A stretch of DNA of 64,000 nucleotides from Actinophytocola sp044466355 (GCF_044466355.1 NZ_JBITMQ010000019.1:124001-188000); one strand, 5' to 3'. Positions 51,941-61,213 are shown, numbered from the stretch's first letter. Program-made: numbers and translations. The notes: generated by a model from the letters alone, not told the origin.

Positions 51941-53200
51941 ATGCGTGCTGCCCTGGTCGCTGTAGCCCTGGTCGCCATGTCCACCCCAGCCGTCGCCGCG
52001 GCGCAACCGCACGACTGCGCCCGTCTCCACGTGCCGATGGCGCAGCGGCAGGTGGTGTCCTGCCTCGACGAGCTGACGACCGCCGGCACGGTCGCGTCCG
52101 GCCACACCGTCGAAGCCGACTGGGCCGGTCTCACCCAGGTGTCGCTGCCGCGACCCAGTGGTGTGCCGGGCATCCAGGTCGACGGCTACTTCCCGGACAC
52201 GTCCACCACGAACGCCAACAACGGGTGGAACCACGACGCCCAGTTCGTGCTGCGGCTGCCCGACCGGTGGAACGGCGGCCTGGTCGTGAGCGGCTCGCCG
52301 GGCTCGCGGCGCCAGTACGCGAACGACCGCGCGATCGCGGACTTCGTGCTGGCCAAGGGCTACGCGTTCGCCGCGACCGACAAGGGCAACACCGGCGTCA
52401 CCTTCTACCACGACGGCCGCCGCCCCGGCGACGCCGTCGCCGAGTGGAACCACCGCGTCACCCAGCTGACGATCGCCGCGAAAGCCGTTGTGGCACAACG
52501 CTATGGACGCGTGCCCGACACCACGCTGGCCGCGGGCATCTCGAACGGCGGCTACCTGGTGCGGTGGCAGCTGGAGAACGCGCCGTGGCTGTACGACGGC
52601 GGCGTCGACTGGGAGGGCACGCTCTGGACGACGGACGGCCCGAACCTGCTGACGTTCCTGCCGCCCGCGATGAAGAACTACCCGGCGTACGCGGCGGGTT
52701 CGGCGGAAGCGCACGACGCGATGCTGGCCGCGGGGTACGCGCCGGGCTCGGAGTTCCTGTGGCCGTTCCACCACCAGGTCTACTGGGACCTCACGCAACG
52801 CACGTACCGCGAGGAGTTCGACCCGGCCTACGACGGCGACCTGGACGCCGGAATCCCGTACTGCGCGAGTGGAACCCCGAACTGCGACGCCGACTACGAC
52901 TACGCGTCCCGTCCCGCGTCGGTGAAGGCGGCGGTCGCGAAGGTCGCGCTGACGGGTCGCATCGGCAAGCCGCTGATCACGGTGCAGGGCACGCTCGACA
53001 CGTTGCTGCCGATCAGCCAGAGCGGTGACGCGTACGCCGCCATGATCCGCGACGTGGGCCGCGGGCAGCTGCACCGCTACCACCGCATCGAGAACGGCAC
53101 CCACACCGACGGCCTGGTGGACGCGTTCCCCGGCAAGCTCGTCCCGCTGGCGCCGGAGTTCCACAAGGCGATCACCGAGCTGGAGAACTGGCTGCGTTGA
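51941..53200 (+). CDS. secreted tannase/3-hydroxybutyrate-oligomer-hydrolase-like protein
   Basis: 419 residues, ATG at 51941. Signal peptide RAALVAVALVAMSTPAVAAA. LRLPDRWNGGLVVSGSPGSR, FAATDKGNTGVTFYHDG, nucleophile region TLAAGISNGGYLVRWQLE, and TVQGTLDTLLPISQS with a later IENGTHTDG (His) fit an alpha/beta hydrolase of the tannase-like/polyhydroxybutyrate group. Divergent from the PHB-depolymerase-type esterase (about 150 bases between starts), so the pair may degrade one polyester. It overlaps the convergent MFS gene by 29 bases. Confidence 0.75.
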   Translation: MRAALVAVALVAMSTPAVAAAQPHDCARLHVPMAQRQVVSCLDELTTAGTVASGHTVEADWAGLTQVSLPRPSGVPGIQVDGYFPDTSTTNANNGWNHDAQFVLRLPDRWNGGLVVSGSPGSRRQYANDRAIADFVLAKGYAFAATDKGNTGVTFYHDGRRPGDAVAEWNHRVTQLTIAAKAVVAQRYGRVPDTTLAAGISNGGYLVRWQLENAPWLYDGGVDWEGTLWTTDGPNLLTFLPPAMKNYPAYAAGSAEAHDAMLAAGYAPGSEFLWPFHHQVYWDLTQRTYREEFDPAYDGDLDAGIPYCASGTPNCDADYDYASRPASVKAAVAKVALTGRIGKPLITVQGTLDTLLPISQSGDAYAAMIRDVGRGQLHRYHRIENGTHTDGLVDAFPGKLVPLAPEFHKAITELENWLR

Positions 53201-54308
53201 GCGAGCGGAACCCGGCCGCACCACCGGCCGCGGCCACCGCGACCACGGCCCACGGCACCCACACCCCGGCCGCGAACAACGCGACGACGGCGGGCGCGAG
53301 CACCCCGGGCACGGTGAACGCGTACTGGAACGCGGCGAGATGCCACCCGCGCGACGCGGCGGGCGCCATGGCGACGGCGAGCGCGTTGGCACGTGCCCCG
53401 AAGAGGACGGCGCCGGCGGCGAGCACGAGCGCCGTGACGAGCAGCCATGCGGGCCGCCAACCGCCGGGAAGAGCAGCGGCGACAAGGCACAACCCGCACC
53501 ACAGGACGATCAGCAGGGCGGCGTAGGAGAGCGTGGTGGTGCGCGGCAGGTTCCGGGTCATCCGTACCGCGAACGTCCCGCAGGTGCTGGTGACGGCGGT
53601 GTGCAGGGCGAGGACGAGCCCGGGAAGCCAGGTGGGCGCGCCGAGGTCGAGCACGTAGACCGGCAGGCCGACGAGGAAGAAGTCCGTCGCGAGCGCGACG
53701 AGCCCGGTGACGACGACCAACCGGAGGAACCGCGCGGATACCCGCCCACCGGCGACGCCCGGCGGTGACACGTGCGGCGCCCGCACCCGGGCGGCGAGCA
53801 CCAGGGCACACACGACGAAACTGACGGCGTTCACCGCGACCGCGACCCGCAGCGCACCCATGGTCAACAACCCACCGGCGGCGAACGCCCCGAGCCCGAA
53901 GCAGGCGGACCGAACCATCCCGACCACGGCGAAGGGGTGGTCCTTGTCCCGCTCCCCGACGACGTCGGAGATCAAGGCGAACAGGGAGCTGTAGAAGAGC
54001 TGCTGCCCTGCCGAAAGCAGACAGGTCGCGACGGCGACCATCGCGACCCCGTCGGCAACGAGAAACCCCACGGTGCCAAGCGCTTGCACCACCTGAGACG
54101 CGATCACGACCGGCCGGGGCCCGACCCGGTCGACGAACCGCCCGGCCACCGGCGGCACGAGCAACCCGACCACGGTGCCCGCGGTGACCGTCACCCCGGC
54201 CACGGCGAGCGGCAACCCGACCTCGCGGGTGGCATAGACCAAGGTGAGTGGCAGGAAGAGCCCGGACCCGAAGTTGTCGACCCCCAGCGCGATCAAGAGC
54301 GGCAGCAC
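53172..54308 (-). CDS. MFS transporter
   Basis: 378 residues with eleven to twelve predicted membrane helices. LLIALGVDNFGSGLFLPLTL opens the first helix, and the MFS loop between helices 2 and 3 reads GRFVDRVGPRPVVI (a variant of the G-x-x-x-D-R-x-G-R motif). The 5' region has no clear ribosome site. Specificity unknown; it may be an exporter. The 3' end is embedded in the tannase-like gene. Confidence 0.8.
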   Translation of the reverse strand: MLPLLIALGVDNFGSGLFLPLTLVYATREVGLPLAVAGVTVTAGTVVGLLVPPVAGRFVDRVGPRPVVIASQVVQALGTVGFLVADGVAMVAVATCLLSAGQQLFYSSLFALISDVVGERDKDHPFAVVGMVRSACFGLGAFAAGGLLTMGALRVAVAVNAVSFVVCALVLAARVRAPHVSPPGVAGGRVSARFLRLVVVTGLVALATDFFLVGLPVYVLDLGAPTWLPGLVLALHTAVTSTCGTFAVRMTRNLPRTTTLSYAALLIVLWCGLCLVAAALPGGWRPAWLLVTALVLAAGAVLFGARANALAVAMAPAASRGWHLAAFQYAFTVPGVLAPAVVALFAAGVWVPWAVVAVAAAGGAAGFRSLNAASSPAR

Positions 54309-54332
54309 CGAACACGTCTACCAGAGATCCAG

Positions 54333-54360
54333 TTGTCCACAGCCGCACCAGTTGTCCACA
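54333..54360 (+). promoter_or_regulatory. pair of DnaA-box-like sites
   Basis: TTGTCCACA occurs at 54333-54341 and 54352-54360, both on the + strand, 19 bp apart and in the intergenic space upstream of the MFS gene. It is the actinomycete DnaA-box consensus. No dnaA, dnaN, gyrB or rpmH is near, so this is not the origin; it may be a DnaA-binding or -titrating site, or chance. Confidence 0.4.
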
Positions 54361-54526
54361 ACCAAGATCGACATCGCCCCCACCGTCGGCATGCACCGGT
54401 AGACTGGCAAGCGGGGAGCCCCCGGGAATGGGTGGGGGCCGACATCACGTCCCGGGGCCGATCGAGTTCGGCGTTTTCGCTGGTCGGGCGCCGGTTTCGG
54501 GGTTCACGGAAGGGGGACCCGGCCTG

Positions 54527-54865
54527 CTACCAGTGGCCGTTCGCCTTGGCCGCGTCGATGGCCGCCTGCCCGGCGGGCGTCATCAACCCTCGCGCGATCA
54601 ACCGCCCCGCGCGCTCCCGGTTCAACGCGCTCCACGAACTCCGCGCCCGCCGAGGCGTGAACCGCAACCGCGAGTGCGCGGCGTCGTGCTTGCGGTGCAA
54701 CCCGTCGATCCACCCGAAGCACAACGCCTGCTCGACCGCCTCCTCGTACCGCACCCCGGGCAACCCCTTGTGCGGAATCACCAACCACACCTCGGAAGCG
54801 GACGCGCAGTGCGCCGCCAGCCACGACCGCCATTCGCCGGGAGTGAGCACCTCGATGATGTCCAT
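54527..54865 (-). CDS. YdeI/OmpD-associated-family protein, shortened
   Basis: 112 residues. EVWLVIPHKGLPGVRYEEAV, EQALCFGWIDGLHRKHD, RLRFTPRRARSSWSALNRER and GLMTPAGQAAIDAAKANGHW match the first 60 per cent of YdeI/OmpD-associated proteins, which are about 190 residues. A TAG stop follows at once; downstream minus-strand sequence to 54420 does not resume the family. It is a truncated version, possibly still folded. Function of the family is unclear. Confidence 0.7.
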   Translation of the reverse strand: MDIIEVLTPGEWRSWLAAHCASASEVWLVIPHKGLPGVRYEEAVEQALCFGWIDGLHRKHDAAHSRLRFTPRRARSSWSALNRERAGRLIARGLMTPAGQAAIDAAKANGHW

Positions 54866-54906
54866 GCACCCATGGTCGCGACCAAAGTGCTCACCTCATG
54901 AGCGCT

Positions 54907-56826
54907 TTACCCGTGCAGTTGGTGCAACCGCAACGCGATCTGGATCTCCAGCGCCCGCGCGGGTGTCTGCCAGTCCTCACCCAGCAACGACGCGATCCGG
55001 TCCAACCGCTGCACGACCGTGTTCACGTGGACGTGCAGCACGTCCTTGGCCCGCGTCAGGTTCGTCCCGCACTCGAAGTACGCCCGCAACGTCGCCACGA
55101 GGTCCGTCCCCCGCCGGGCGTCGTACTCGAGCACCGGCCCGAGCGTGGCCCGCACGTACCCCGACAGGTCGGTCCGGTCCCCGATCAACTGCCCGACGAA
55201 CCCGAGGTCCGCCAACGCGGCTCCGTGGCCGACCCGCCCCAGCGCGAGCAACGACCGCACACACCGCCGCGCCTCGTCCGCGGCAGCGGCCAGCGCGGCG
55301 GGCCCGGCGGCGGGCCCGGACGCACCGACCGTCACCGGCGCCTCCACCGACGCGGACAGCGACGTCGCCAACCGGGCGGCCAGCTCCGCCGGATCGCCGT
55401 CCGCCACCAGCAGCACCACCTGCTCCGCGTGCAACCCGACCAGCGTCGCGAACCGGCCGCACGCCATCGCCAGCCTGCGCCGCGGCACACCGTCGACGTG
55501 CGCGATCAGCACCGCGTGCGGCGCCGCCAGGTCGATCCCCAGCCGCCGCCCCCGCGCCAGCAACGCCGCCGGATTCCGGTCCGGCGCGGTCAGCAGATCG
55601 GTGAGCAGCTCACCGCGGACCTCGTCCTCCGCCTTGGCCACGGACCGCCGCAGCAGCAACAGCAGTGCCGCCACCACGCACGCCCGCTCGAACAACCGCC
55701 GGTCCGCCTCGTCGAGGGCCGCGCGGCCCGTCAGCACGAGGCTGCCCAGCAGCTCGGGCCCGGCCAGCACCGCACACACCCACTGGTCACCGACCCGCAC
55801 CGCCCGGCCCGCGGCACGCGAGGCCGCGACCGCCTCCTCGGGCCACGTGACCTTCGCGCTCGCCGCGCCCGCGAAGCCGGACCGGACCGGCGCGTTGCCG
55901 GTGCCGACGACCGGCGGGGCGGCCGCCGCCACCCGCGCCAGCTCGACGCCCGCGGCGTCGAAGAACACGATGCCGCCGCCGAGGACCTCCGCGACCTCCG
56001 CCGCCACCTGCGCGACGTCGCCGCCGCGCAGCACCAGTTCCATGAGCCGGTCGTGCGCGTCCTCCGCGCGGCGCATCGCCTCGTTGCCCGCGCTGATCGT
56101 CTCGTTCGCACGCCGGGTCTCCGCCAGCAGCTGCGCGTTGTCGATGGCGATGGCGGCGTGGTCGGCGAGCGACGACAGCAGCGCGACCTCGTCCGCGGTG
56201 AACTCGCGGCGTTGCCGGTCGGCGGCGAACAACACGCCGATCACCTTGCTGCCCAGCATGAGCGGCACGCCGAGAATGCCGACCATCTGTTCCGCCGACA
56301 CCGCGTCGTCGATCGACACGGTGTGCGCGAACCGGGGGTCCGACAGGTAGTCGGCCGACGCGTACGGGTGGGCCGTCTGCGCCACGAGACCGCCGAGACC
56401 CTCGCCGTGGCCGATGCGCAGCCGCGGCAGCAGCGACGACACCGAACCGTCGGTGACCCGCATGTACGTGGTCCCCGCGGCCTCGTCGTTGAGCGACAGG
56501 TACGACAGGTCCACCCGCAGCAGCATCCTGGCCCGGTGCACGATCGACCGCAGCACCTCGTCGAGGTCACGCAGCTTCGACAGGTCGCTCGCCGTGTCGA
56601 ACAGCGCCCGCAGCTCGGCCTCGCGGCGGCGGTGCTCGGTCAGCGTGTGCCGGATCCGCAGCGCCACCTCGGTGGCTCGCGCCAGCTCCTGGTGGTCGGC
56701 GTCGGAGAGCCCCGCCGACCGCGCCGCGACGGGGACGTGCGCGAGCTGCTCGCCGCTCGCATCGGCGGCGAGCAGGTCGAGCAGCTTGCGCACGGCGTCG
56801 TTGACGGCCACATCCACGCTGGTCAT
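54907..56826 (-). CDS. GAF-domain PucR/CdaR-type transcriptional regulator
   Basis: 639 residues. The GAF domain covers about 75-220 (VLRSIVHRARMLLRVDLSYL, GEGLGGLVAQTAHPYASADY, GVLFAADRQRREFTADEVAL). A middle region has a second PAS/GAF-like fold with long Ala-rich helices, and the C-terminus is a PucR HTH: LRAYFECGTNLTRAKDVLHV followed by HVNTVVQRLDRIASLLGEDW. Regulators of this shape respond to small metabolites. The stop of the MFS symporter overlaps its start by 4 bases (ATGA), so it probably controls that transporter and its substrate's catabolism. Confidence 0.85.
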   Translation of the reverse strand: MTSVDVAVNDAVRKLLDLLAADASGEQLAHVPVAARSAGLSDADHQELARATEVALRIRHTLTEHRRREAELRALFDTASDLSKLRDLDEVLRSIVHRARMLLRVDLSYLSLNDEAAGTTYMRVTDGSVSSLLPRLRIGHGEGLGGLVAQTAHPYASADYLSDPRFAHTVSIDDAVSAEQMVGILGVPLMLGSKVIGVLFAADRQRREFTADEVALLSSLADHAAIAIDNAQLLAETRRANETISAGNEAMRRAEDAHDRLMELVLRGGDVAQVAAEVAEVLGGGIVFFDAAGVELARVAAAAPPVVGTGNAPVRSGFAGAASAKVTWPEEAVAASRAAGRAVRVGDQWVCAVLAGPELLGSLVLTGRAALDEADRRLFERACVVAALLLLLRRSVAKAEDEVRGELLTDLLTAPDRNPAALLARGRRLGIDLAAPHAVLIAHVDGVPRRRLAMACGRFATLVGLHAEQVVLLVADGDPAELAARLATSLSASVEAPVTVGASGPAAGPAALAAAADEARRCVRSLLALGRVGHGAALADLGFVGQLIGDRTDLSGYVRATLGPVLEYDARRGTDLVATLRAYFECGTNLTRAKDVLHVHVNTVVQRLDRIASLLGEDWQTPARALEIQIALRLHQLHG

Positions 56827-58172
56827 CGTGTCACTAGTGACGCTTTCTCGTCAGTGGCCGCGACGTCTTCCGGTTCGAGCGACGCGCCCTTGGTCTCCCG
56901 CGCCACCAGCACGGCGACCACGGTGATCAGGCACATCGCGACGAGGTAGAGCGACACCGGCAACGTCGAGTCCCACGCGTCGAGCAACGCCACCGCGATC
57001 AGCGGCGCCAGCCCGCCCGCGAGGATCGACGCGAGCTGGTAGCCGACCGACGCGCCCGAGTACCGCACGCGTGTGCCGAACAGCTCGGAGAAGAACGCCG
57101 CCTGCGGCCCGTACATGGCGCCGTGCAGCACCAGGCCGACGGTGGTGGCGAACGCGATCACACCGAACGACCTCGTGTCCAGCAGCGCGAAGAACACGAA
57201 GCCCCACACCCCCATCGCGACCGCGCCGAACAGGTACACCGCGCGCCGCCCGACCCGGTCGGACAGCAGGCCCCACAGCGGGATCGTCACGAAGTGGATC
57301 GCCGACCCGACCAGCACCGCGTTGAGACCGACGGACTTCGCGAGCCCGAGCGACTCGGTGATGTACACCAGGATGAACGCGGTGATCACGTAGTACGACA
57401 CGTTCTCGCCCATCCGCGCGCCCATCGCGATGAACACCTGGCGCCGGCTGTGCTCGAAGACCTCCACGATCGGTGCTTTCTCGACGACACCGCGCTCCTC
57501 GGCCTTGCGCTGCGCGGCGAGGAACACCGGCGACTCGGCGACCGCGAGCCGGATCCACAGGCCGATCACCACGAGCACCGCGGACAGCAGGAACGGGATC
57601 CGCCAGCCCCACGCCATGAACGCCTCTTCGGTCTGCACCGCGGCGAGGATCGCGAGGACGGCGGTGGCGAGCAGGTTGCCGCCGGGCGCGCCGCACTGCG
57701 GCCACGACGCCCAGAACCCGCGCCGGGACGTGCCGCCGTGTTCGGACACGATGAGCACCGCGCCACCCCACTCGCCGCCGAGCGCGAAGCCCTGGATCAG
57801 GCGCAGCAGCGTCAGCAGGAGCGGGGCCGCGACGCCGATCGTCGCGTACGTGGGCAGCAGGCCCATCGCGAATGTGGCGCCACCCATCAGCAGCAGGCTG
57901 ATCACGAGCAGCTTCTTGCGGCCGACCTTGTCACCGAAGTGCCCGAACACCAGGCCGCCGATGGGCCTGGCGAGGAAGCCGATCGCGTACGTGGTGAACG
58001 CGAGCAGCGTGCCGGTCAGCGGGTCGGACGTGGGGAAGAACAGCTTGTTGAACACGAGGGCGGCGGCCGACGAGTAGAGGAAGAAGTCGTACCACTCGAC
58101 GGTGGTGCCGACGAGGCTCGCCGACACGATCCGAGCGAGAGAGCGGGGTGTGTGAGCAGGGCCACGGGTCAT
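56823..58172 (-). CDS. MFS metabolite:H+ symporter
   Basis: 449 residues from the ATG at 58172. ASLVGTTVEWYDFFLYSSAA is the start of the metabolite:H+ symporter group (ProP/ShiA/KgtP), followed by RPIGGLVFGHFGDKVGRKKLL (classic MFS loop) and RLIQGFALGGEWGGAVLIV. Twelve helices are expected. Possible substrates are shikimate, dicarboxylates, betaines or aromatic acids. Co-transcribed with a GAF/PucR regulator. The upstream 120 bases hold the divergent zinc-finger gene's promoter. Confidence 0.9.
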   Translation of the reverse strand: MTRGPAHTPRSLARIVSASLVGTTVEWYDFFLYSSAAALVFNKLFFPTSDPLTGTLLAFTTYAIGFLARPIGGLVFGHFGDKVGRKKLLVISLLLMGGATFAMGLLPTYATIGVAAPLLLTLLRLIQGFALGGEWGGAVLIVSEHGGTSRRGFWASWPQCGAPGGNLLATAVLAILAAVQTEEAFMAWGWRIPFLLSAVLVVIGLWIRLAVAESPVFLAAQRKAEERGVVEKAPIVEVFEHSRRQVFIAMGARMGENVSYYVITAFILVYITESLGLAKSVGLNAVLVGSAIHFVTIPLWGLLSDRVGRRAVYLFGAVAMGVWGFVFFALLDTRSFGVIAFATTVGLVLHGAMYGPQAAFFSELFGTRVRYSGASVGYQLASILAGGLAPLIAVALLDAWDSTLPVSLYLVAMCLITVVAVLVARETKGASLEPEDVAATDEKASLVTR

Positions 58173-58299
58173 GAATGAAAACGGTAGGTTTCGCAGCGGC
58201 ACGTGAACCATGTGTGAACCGGACATATCATCTGGCGGCTCGGTGGTGACCGGGGCCACAGGTGGCCCGCCACATCGCGACATCGCTACTGTTGATGAC

Positions 58300-58653
58300 G
58301 TGATTTGCCCGAAGTGTCAGAACACGATGCGCACCGTGGACCGCCAAGGCATCCACATCGACCAGTGCGACGGCTGCCGTGGGATCTTCCTGGACCGCGG
58401 CGAGCTGGAGACAATCCTGAACGCCGAGCGCCAGTACTCGGCTCAGGCCGCACCGCCGCCGTACCAGGGTGGTGGGGCTCCGCCGCCGCCTCCTCCTGGC
58501 CGGTACGCCGACTCGCCCCGCGGCCACCGCGGCGGCTACTCGGACTCGCCACGCGGTTACGGCCACGGCGGGTACTCCGACTCGCCTCGCGGCTACCACG
58601 GTGGTCACGGCCACCGGCGCCGCAAGAGCTTCCTGGAGCAGTTGTTCGACTGA
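58300..58653 (+). CDS. zf-TFIIB-domain protein with Ser-Asp-Ser-Pro-Arg-Gly repeats
   Basis: 117 residues from the GTG at 58300; TACTGT at 58287-58292 is about the right -10 distance for a leaderless mRNA. Residues 1-45 are the zf-TFIIB motif (CPKCQNTMRTVDRQGIHIDQ then CDGCRGIFLDRGELE). The rest is low-complexity: a Pro run, then three near-repeats of YSDSPRGY/H with Gly-His spacers, and the tail RRRKSFLEQLFD. This layout is seen in many actinomycete zf-TFIIB proteins; the role is unknown, perhaps nucleic-acid or metal binding. Confidence 0.75.
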   Translation: MICPKCQNTMRTVDRQGIHIDQCDGCRGIFLDRGELETILNAERQYSAQAAPPPYQGGGAPPPPPPGRYADSPRGHRGGYSDSPRGYGHGGYSDSPRGYHGGHGHRRRKSFLEQLFD

Positions 58654-58666
58654 GGCTCACCTGCCC

Positions 58667-59341
58667 GTGAACCCCATGATCTGCGCGGGGTGCGGTCGCT
58701 GGACCGACGAACCGCGGGTCGAGACCGACGGCGCCGGCACGGTTCTCGTGTGTGTCGTGTGTGGACACCGAGAGCCGTACCGGCGTCTTCCGCTGTTCGC
58801 GGTCACCGGTCCGTCCGGCACGGGCAAGTCCACGGTGGGCCGGATGCTGGTCGACCGGCTCGCCGACGTGTGCGTGGTCGTGGAGCAGGACCTGTTGTGG
58901 GTCGGCGCGTTGCGCGACCCGACCGGTGACTCGACCGCGTTCCGCGAGACCTGGCTGCGGCTCGCGGCGAGCCTCGCCCAGTCGGGCCGTCCGGTCGTCC
59001 TGTGCGGCACGGTCGCGCCGCCGCAGTTCGAGTACCTGCCGGAACGCGTGTTGTTCAGCGACATCCACTACCTGGCGCTGGTGTGCGACGCGGACGTGCT
59101 CCGCGCGCGGCTGCTGGCCCGTCCCGCCTGGCGCGGCTGGGACGAGGCCCGCATCGACGAGATGCTCGACTTCGCGGAGTGGGTGCGCACCGCGGACACC
59201 GAGCCGCCGATGACACGGCTGGACACCACGACCGCGACCGTCGCGCAGACCGCCGACGTGATCGAGGCGTGGGTGCGTGCCCGGCTAGGGCCGGGCGATG
59301 ATCGACAGTTCGACGCCGAACGGGTCACGGAAGGTCGTTGA
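58667..59341 (+). CDS. zinc-ribbon AAA/P-loop nucleotide kinase-like protein
   Basis: 224 residues, GTG at 58667 (ATG at 58676 is close by). An N-terminal Cys pair set (ICAGCGRW ... CVVCGHRE) forms a small zinc ribbon, then FAVTGPSGTGKSTVGRMLVD is Walker A, VVEQDLLWVGAL the acidic strand, and LARPAWRGWDEARIDEM resembles a LID of nucleotide kinases. Kinase on a small substrate is likely, but its identity is unknown. Its last 57 bases overlap the convergent VOC gene. Confidence 0.75.
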   Translation: MNPMICAGCGRWTDEPRVETDGAGTVLVCVVCGHREPYRRLPLFAVTGPSGTGKSTVGRMLVDRLADVCVVVEQDLLWVGALRDPTGDSTAFRETWLRLAASLAQSGRPVVLCGTVAPPQFEYLPERVLFSDIHYLALVCDADVLRARLLARPAWRGWDEARIDEMLDFAEWVRTADTEPPMTRLDTTTATVAQTADVIEAWVRARLGPGDDRQFDAERVTEGR

Positions 59342-60001
59342 CCTGCCGTAGGGCGTGTCGTCGACGGTGCCGCCGCCCGCCTTCGCGAGCGTCGCGTCGG
59401 TGTCGGCGACCTCGAAGCACGTGCCCCACGCCGACGACGGCGCCCCCGGCACGCCCATGATGCCGCCGACCTCGTGCCCGTCCGGGCGGCGCAGGAACGT
59501 GAAGTCGAAGTCCGGCAGGTCCGGGTTGCCGTCCAGGGTGAAGCCGAAGACCGCGGGGTAGAACGCGCGGGCCGGCCCGGGGTTCCCGGTCACGAGGTCG
59601 TTGCGCACCAACGTGTCCGGCTCGTTGACCAGGCGGCAGCCGGGGAACGTGCCGCCCTGCCACAGTCCGAACACCGCGCCGGTCGGGTCGGCCGCGAACG
59701 CCGCCCGGCCGAGGCCGCCGACGTCGTGCGGCTCCTCGCTGACCGTGCCGCCCGCCGCGTCGACCGCCTTGGCGGTGGCGTCGCAGTCGTCGGTGGCGAG
59801 GTACACGGTCCAGCCGCCCTCGCCGGTGCTGATCCCGGCCACCGGCACGCCCCTGAGCAAGCACAGGGTGCCCAGCGGGCTGTCCTCGAAGGACCACCCG
59901 AACACCCGGCCGTAGTACTTCTTCGCCGCGGCCACGTCCGGCACGCGCAGTGTCACCCACGTGGGCGTTCCGAGTGGCTGGTTCTCGTTCACGTCGCTCA
60001 T
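59285..60001 (-). CDS. VOC-family (glyoxalase-like) protein
   Basis: 238 residues from the ATG at 60001: two tandem VOC modules. The first runs from GTPTWVTLRVPDVAAAKKYY to DPTGAVFGLWQG; the second from RLVNEPDTLVRNDLVTGNPG to DPFGVELSIIARP. Metal ligands are partly conserved (DPxG-x-V/E). Similar proteins bind or modify small molecules, including drug-binding roles. The start is chosen because the preceding 17 codons are not domain-like. Confidence 0.85.
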   Translation of the reverse strand: MSDVNENQPLGTPTWVTLRVPDVAAAKKYYGRVFGWSFEDSPLGTLCLLRGVPVAGISTGEGGWTVYLATDDCDATAKAVDAAGGTVSEEPHDVGGLGRAAFAADPTGAVFGLWQGGTFPGCRLVNEPDTLVRNDLVTGNPGPARAFYPAVFGFTLDGNPDLPDFDFTFLRRPDGHEVGGIMGVPGAPSSAWGTCFEVADTDATLAKAGGGTVDDTPYGRSTTFRDPFGVELSIIARP

Positions 60002-60130
60002 GATGGGAACGCTAGAGGGCATGTAGGTCAGATCCGGTCCTACTTGCGACACGCGTCACGACTGCAAGCAGTGTGCTTGCAACTGCTAGCGCCCGAGCGT
60101 ACCGTCGGTGGTGTCACGAGGAGGTGGCGG

Positions 60131-60523
60131 ATGAACGAGAACCCCATCGACAAGGTCGCCGACCTCGGACGGGACATCGGCGAGTACATCAAGCAGCAGC
60201 GCAGCAACGCGAAGATCTCGCTGCGCCAGCTGTCGAAGCTCGCCGGGGTGTCCAACCCCTACCTCAGCCAGATCGAGCGGGGCCTGCGCAAACCCAGCGC
60301 GGAGATCCTGCAGCAGATCGCGAAGGGTCTGCGGATCTCGGCGGAGGCGCTCTACGTACAGGCCGGGATTCTCGACCTGCCGCAGGGCGGACCGGTGGTG
60401 GACGCGGTGCGCGCGGACACGACGCTCACCGAACGTCAGAAGCAGGTGCTGCTCGACGTGTACGAGTCCTTCCGCCGCGAGAACGCCACCACCACAGCGT
60501 CTGAACCTGAGAACAAGGAGTGA
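60131..60523 (+). CDS. XRE-family regulator, Rv0474-like
   Basis: 130 residues. ATG at 60131 with GAGGAGGTGGCGG upstream. DLGRDIGEYIKQQRSNAKIS followed by LRQLSKLAGVSNPYLSQIER is the HTH; the C-terminal half (VDAVRADTTLTERQKQVLLD) is helical. The protein matches the pattern of M. tuberculosis Rv0474, and its neighbours match Rv0475 (HbhA) and Rv0476, so synteny supports orthology. It is transcribed with the next gene (5 bases between stop and ATG). Confidence 0.9.
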   Translation: MNENPIDKVADLGRDIGEYIKQQRSNAKISLRQLSKLAGVSNPYLSQIERGLRKPSAEILQQIAKGLRISAEALYVQAGILDLPQGGPVVDAVRADTTLTERQKQVLLDVYESFRRENATTTASEPENKE

Positions 60524-60528
60524 GAGAC

Positions 60529-61197
60529 ATGGCCGCATTGCTGCCCACCACGGAAGACGTCCGCAAGGCCCGCGAGCAGGCCGTCGCGGTCCTGAACACG
60601 GCCGCCGAGAGCGTCCGCACGCCGCTGCTCGCCGCGCTCGGCGCGGGCGACCTGGCCACGCACGCCGTGATCGACGCCGTGAACAAGGCTCGCACCAAGG
60701 TCAACGAGGGCACCGCCGCGGTGCCGAGCGACCTGACCGGTCTTCGCGAGCGGGTCGACCCGGCCGAGCTGCGCAAGCTCGTCGACGAGTACACCGAGGC
60801 AGCGCAGAAGCTGTACCAGAAGCTGGCCGACCAGGGCGAGGACGCGCTGACGAAGCTGAAGGCCGACCCGCGCGTCGGCAAGGCCATCGACCAGCTGGAG
60901 GAGGCCATCGCCACGCTGCAGGAGCGCGTCGGCGACGTGGCCGGTGACGCCCGCGAGCTGGCCGACGAGGTCCTCGCGAAGGTGACCCGCCGCACCCGCT
61001 CGGTCGGCGAGAAGGCCGCGAACAAGGTCGAGCGTGCCGCCGAGGACGCCGCGCTGGCCGTCGAGGAGGCGGGCGGCGAGGTCGCGCACGACGTGCGCAG
61101 CGCCACCCGCAAGGCCGCCAACCGCACGGCCCCCAAGAAGCCGGCGACGCGGACCACCACCGCGACCACCCGCAAGACCAACGGCTCGGCCAAGTAA
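60529..61197 (+). CDS. heparin-binding-hemagglutinin (HbhA)-like protein
   Basis: 222 residues with AAGGAG eight bases before ATG. VRTPLLAALGAGDLATHAVI, LRERVDPAELRKLVDEYTEA and TRRTRSVGEKAANKVERAAE follow HbhA along most of its length: an N-terminal helix, a long coiled coil, and a Lys/Ala/Thr-rich tail (RTAPKKPATRTTTATTRKTN). The Lys-rich tail binds sulphated glycans in mycobacteria; here it is shorter and Thr/Arg-rich, so adhesion is not assured. A cell-envelope or lipid-body role is possible. Confidence 0.85.
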   Translation: MAALLPTTEDVRKAREQAVAVLNTAAESVRTPLLAALGAGDLATHAVIDAVNKARTKVNEGTAAVPSDLTGLRERVDPAELRKLVDEYTEAAQKLYQKLADQGEDALTKLKADPRVGKAIDQLEEAIATLQERVGDVAGDARELADEVLAKVTRRTRSVGEKAANKVERAAEDAALAVEEAGGEVAHDVRSATRKAANRTAPKKPATRTTTATTRKTNGSAK

Positions 61198-61213
61198 CTT
61201 CTGTGCAGGTCAG

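Noticed and set aside
54333..54360. Chromosomal origin of replication
   Set aside because: Only two DnaA boxes and no dnaA, dnaN, gyrB, rpmH or AT-rich unwinding region nearby.
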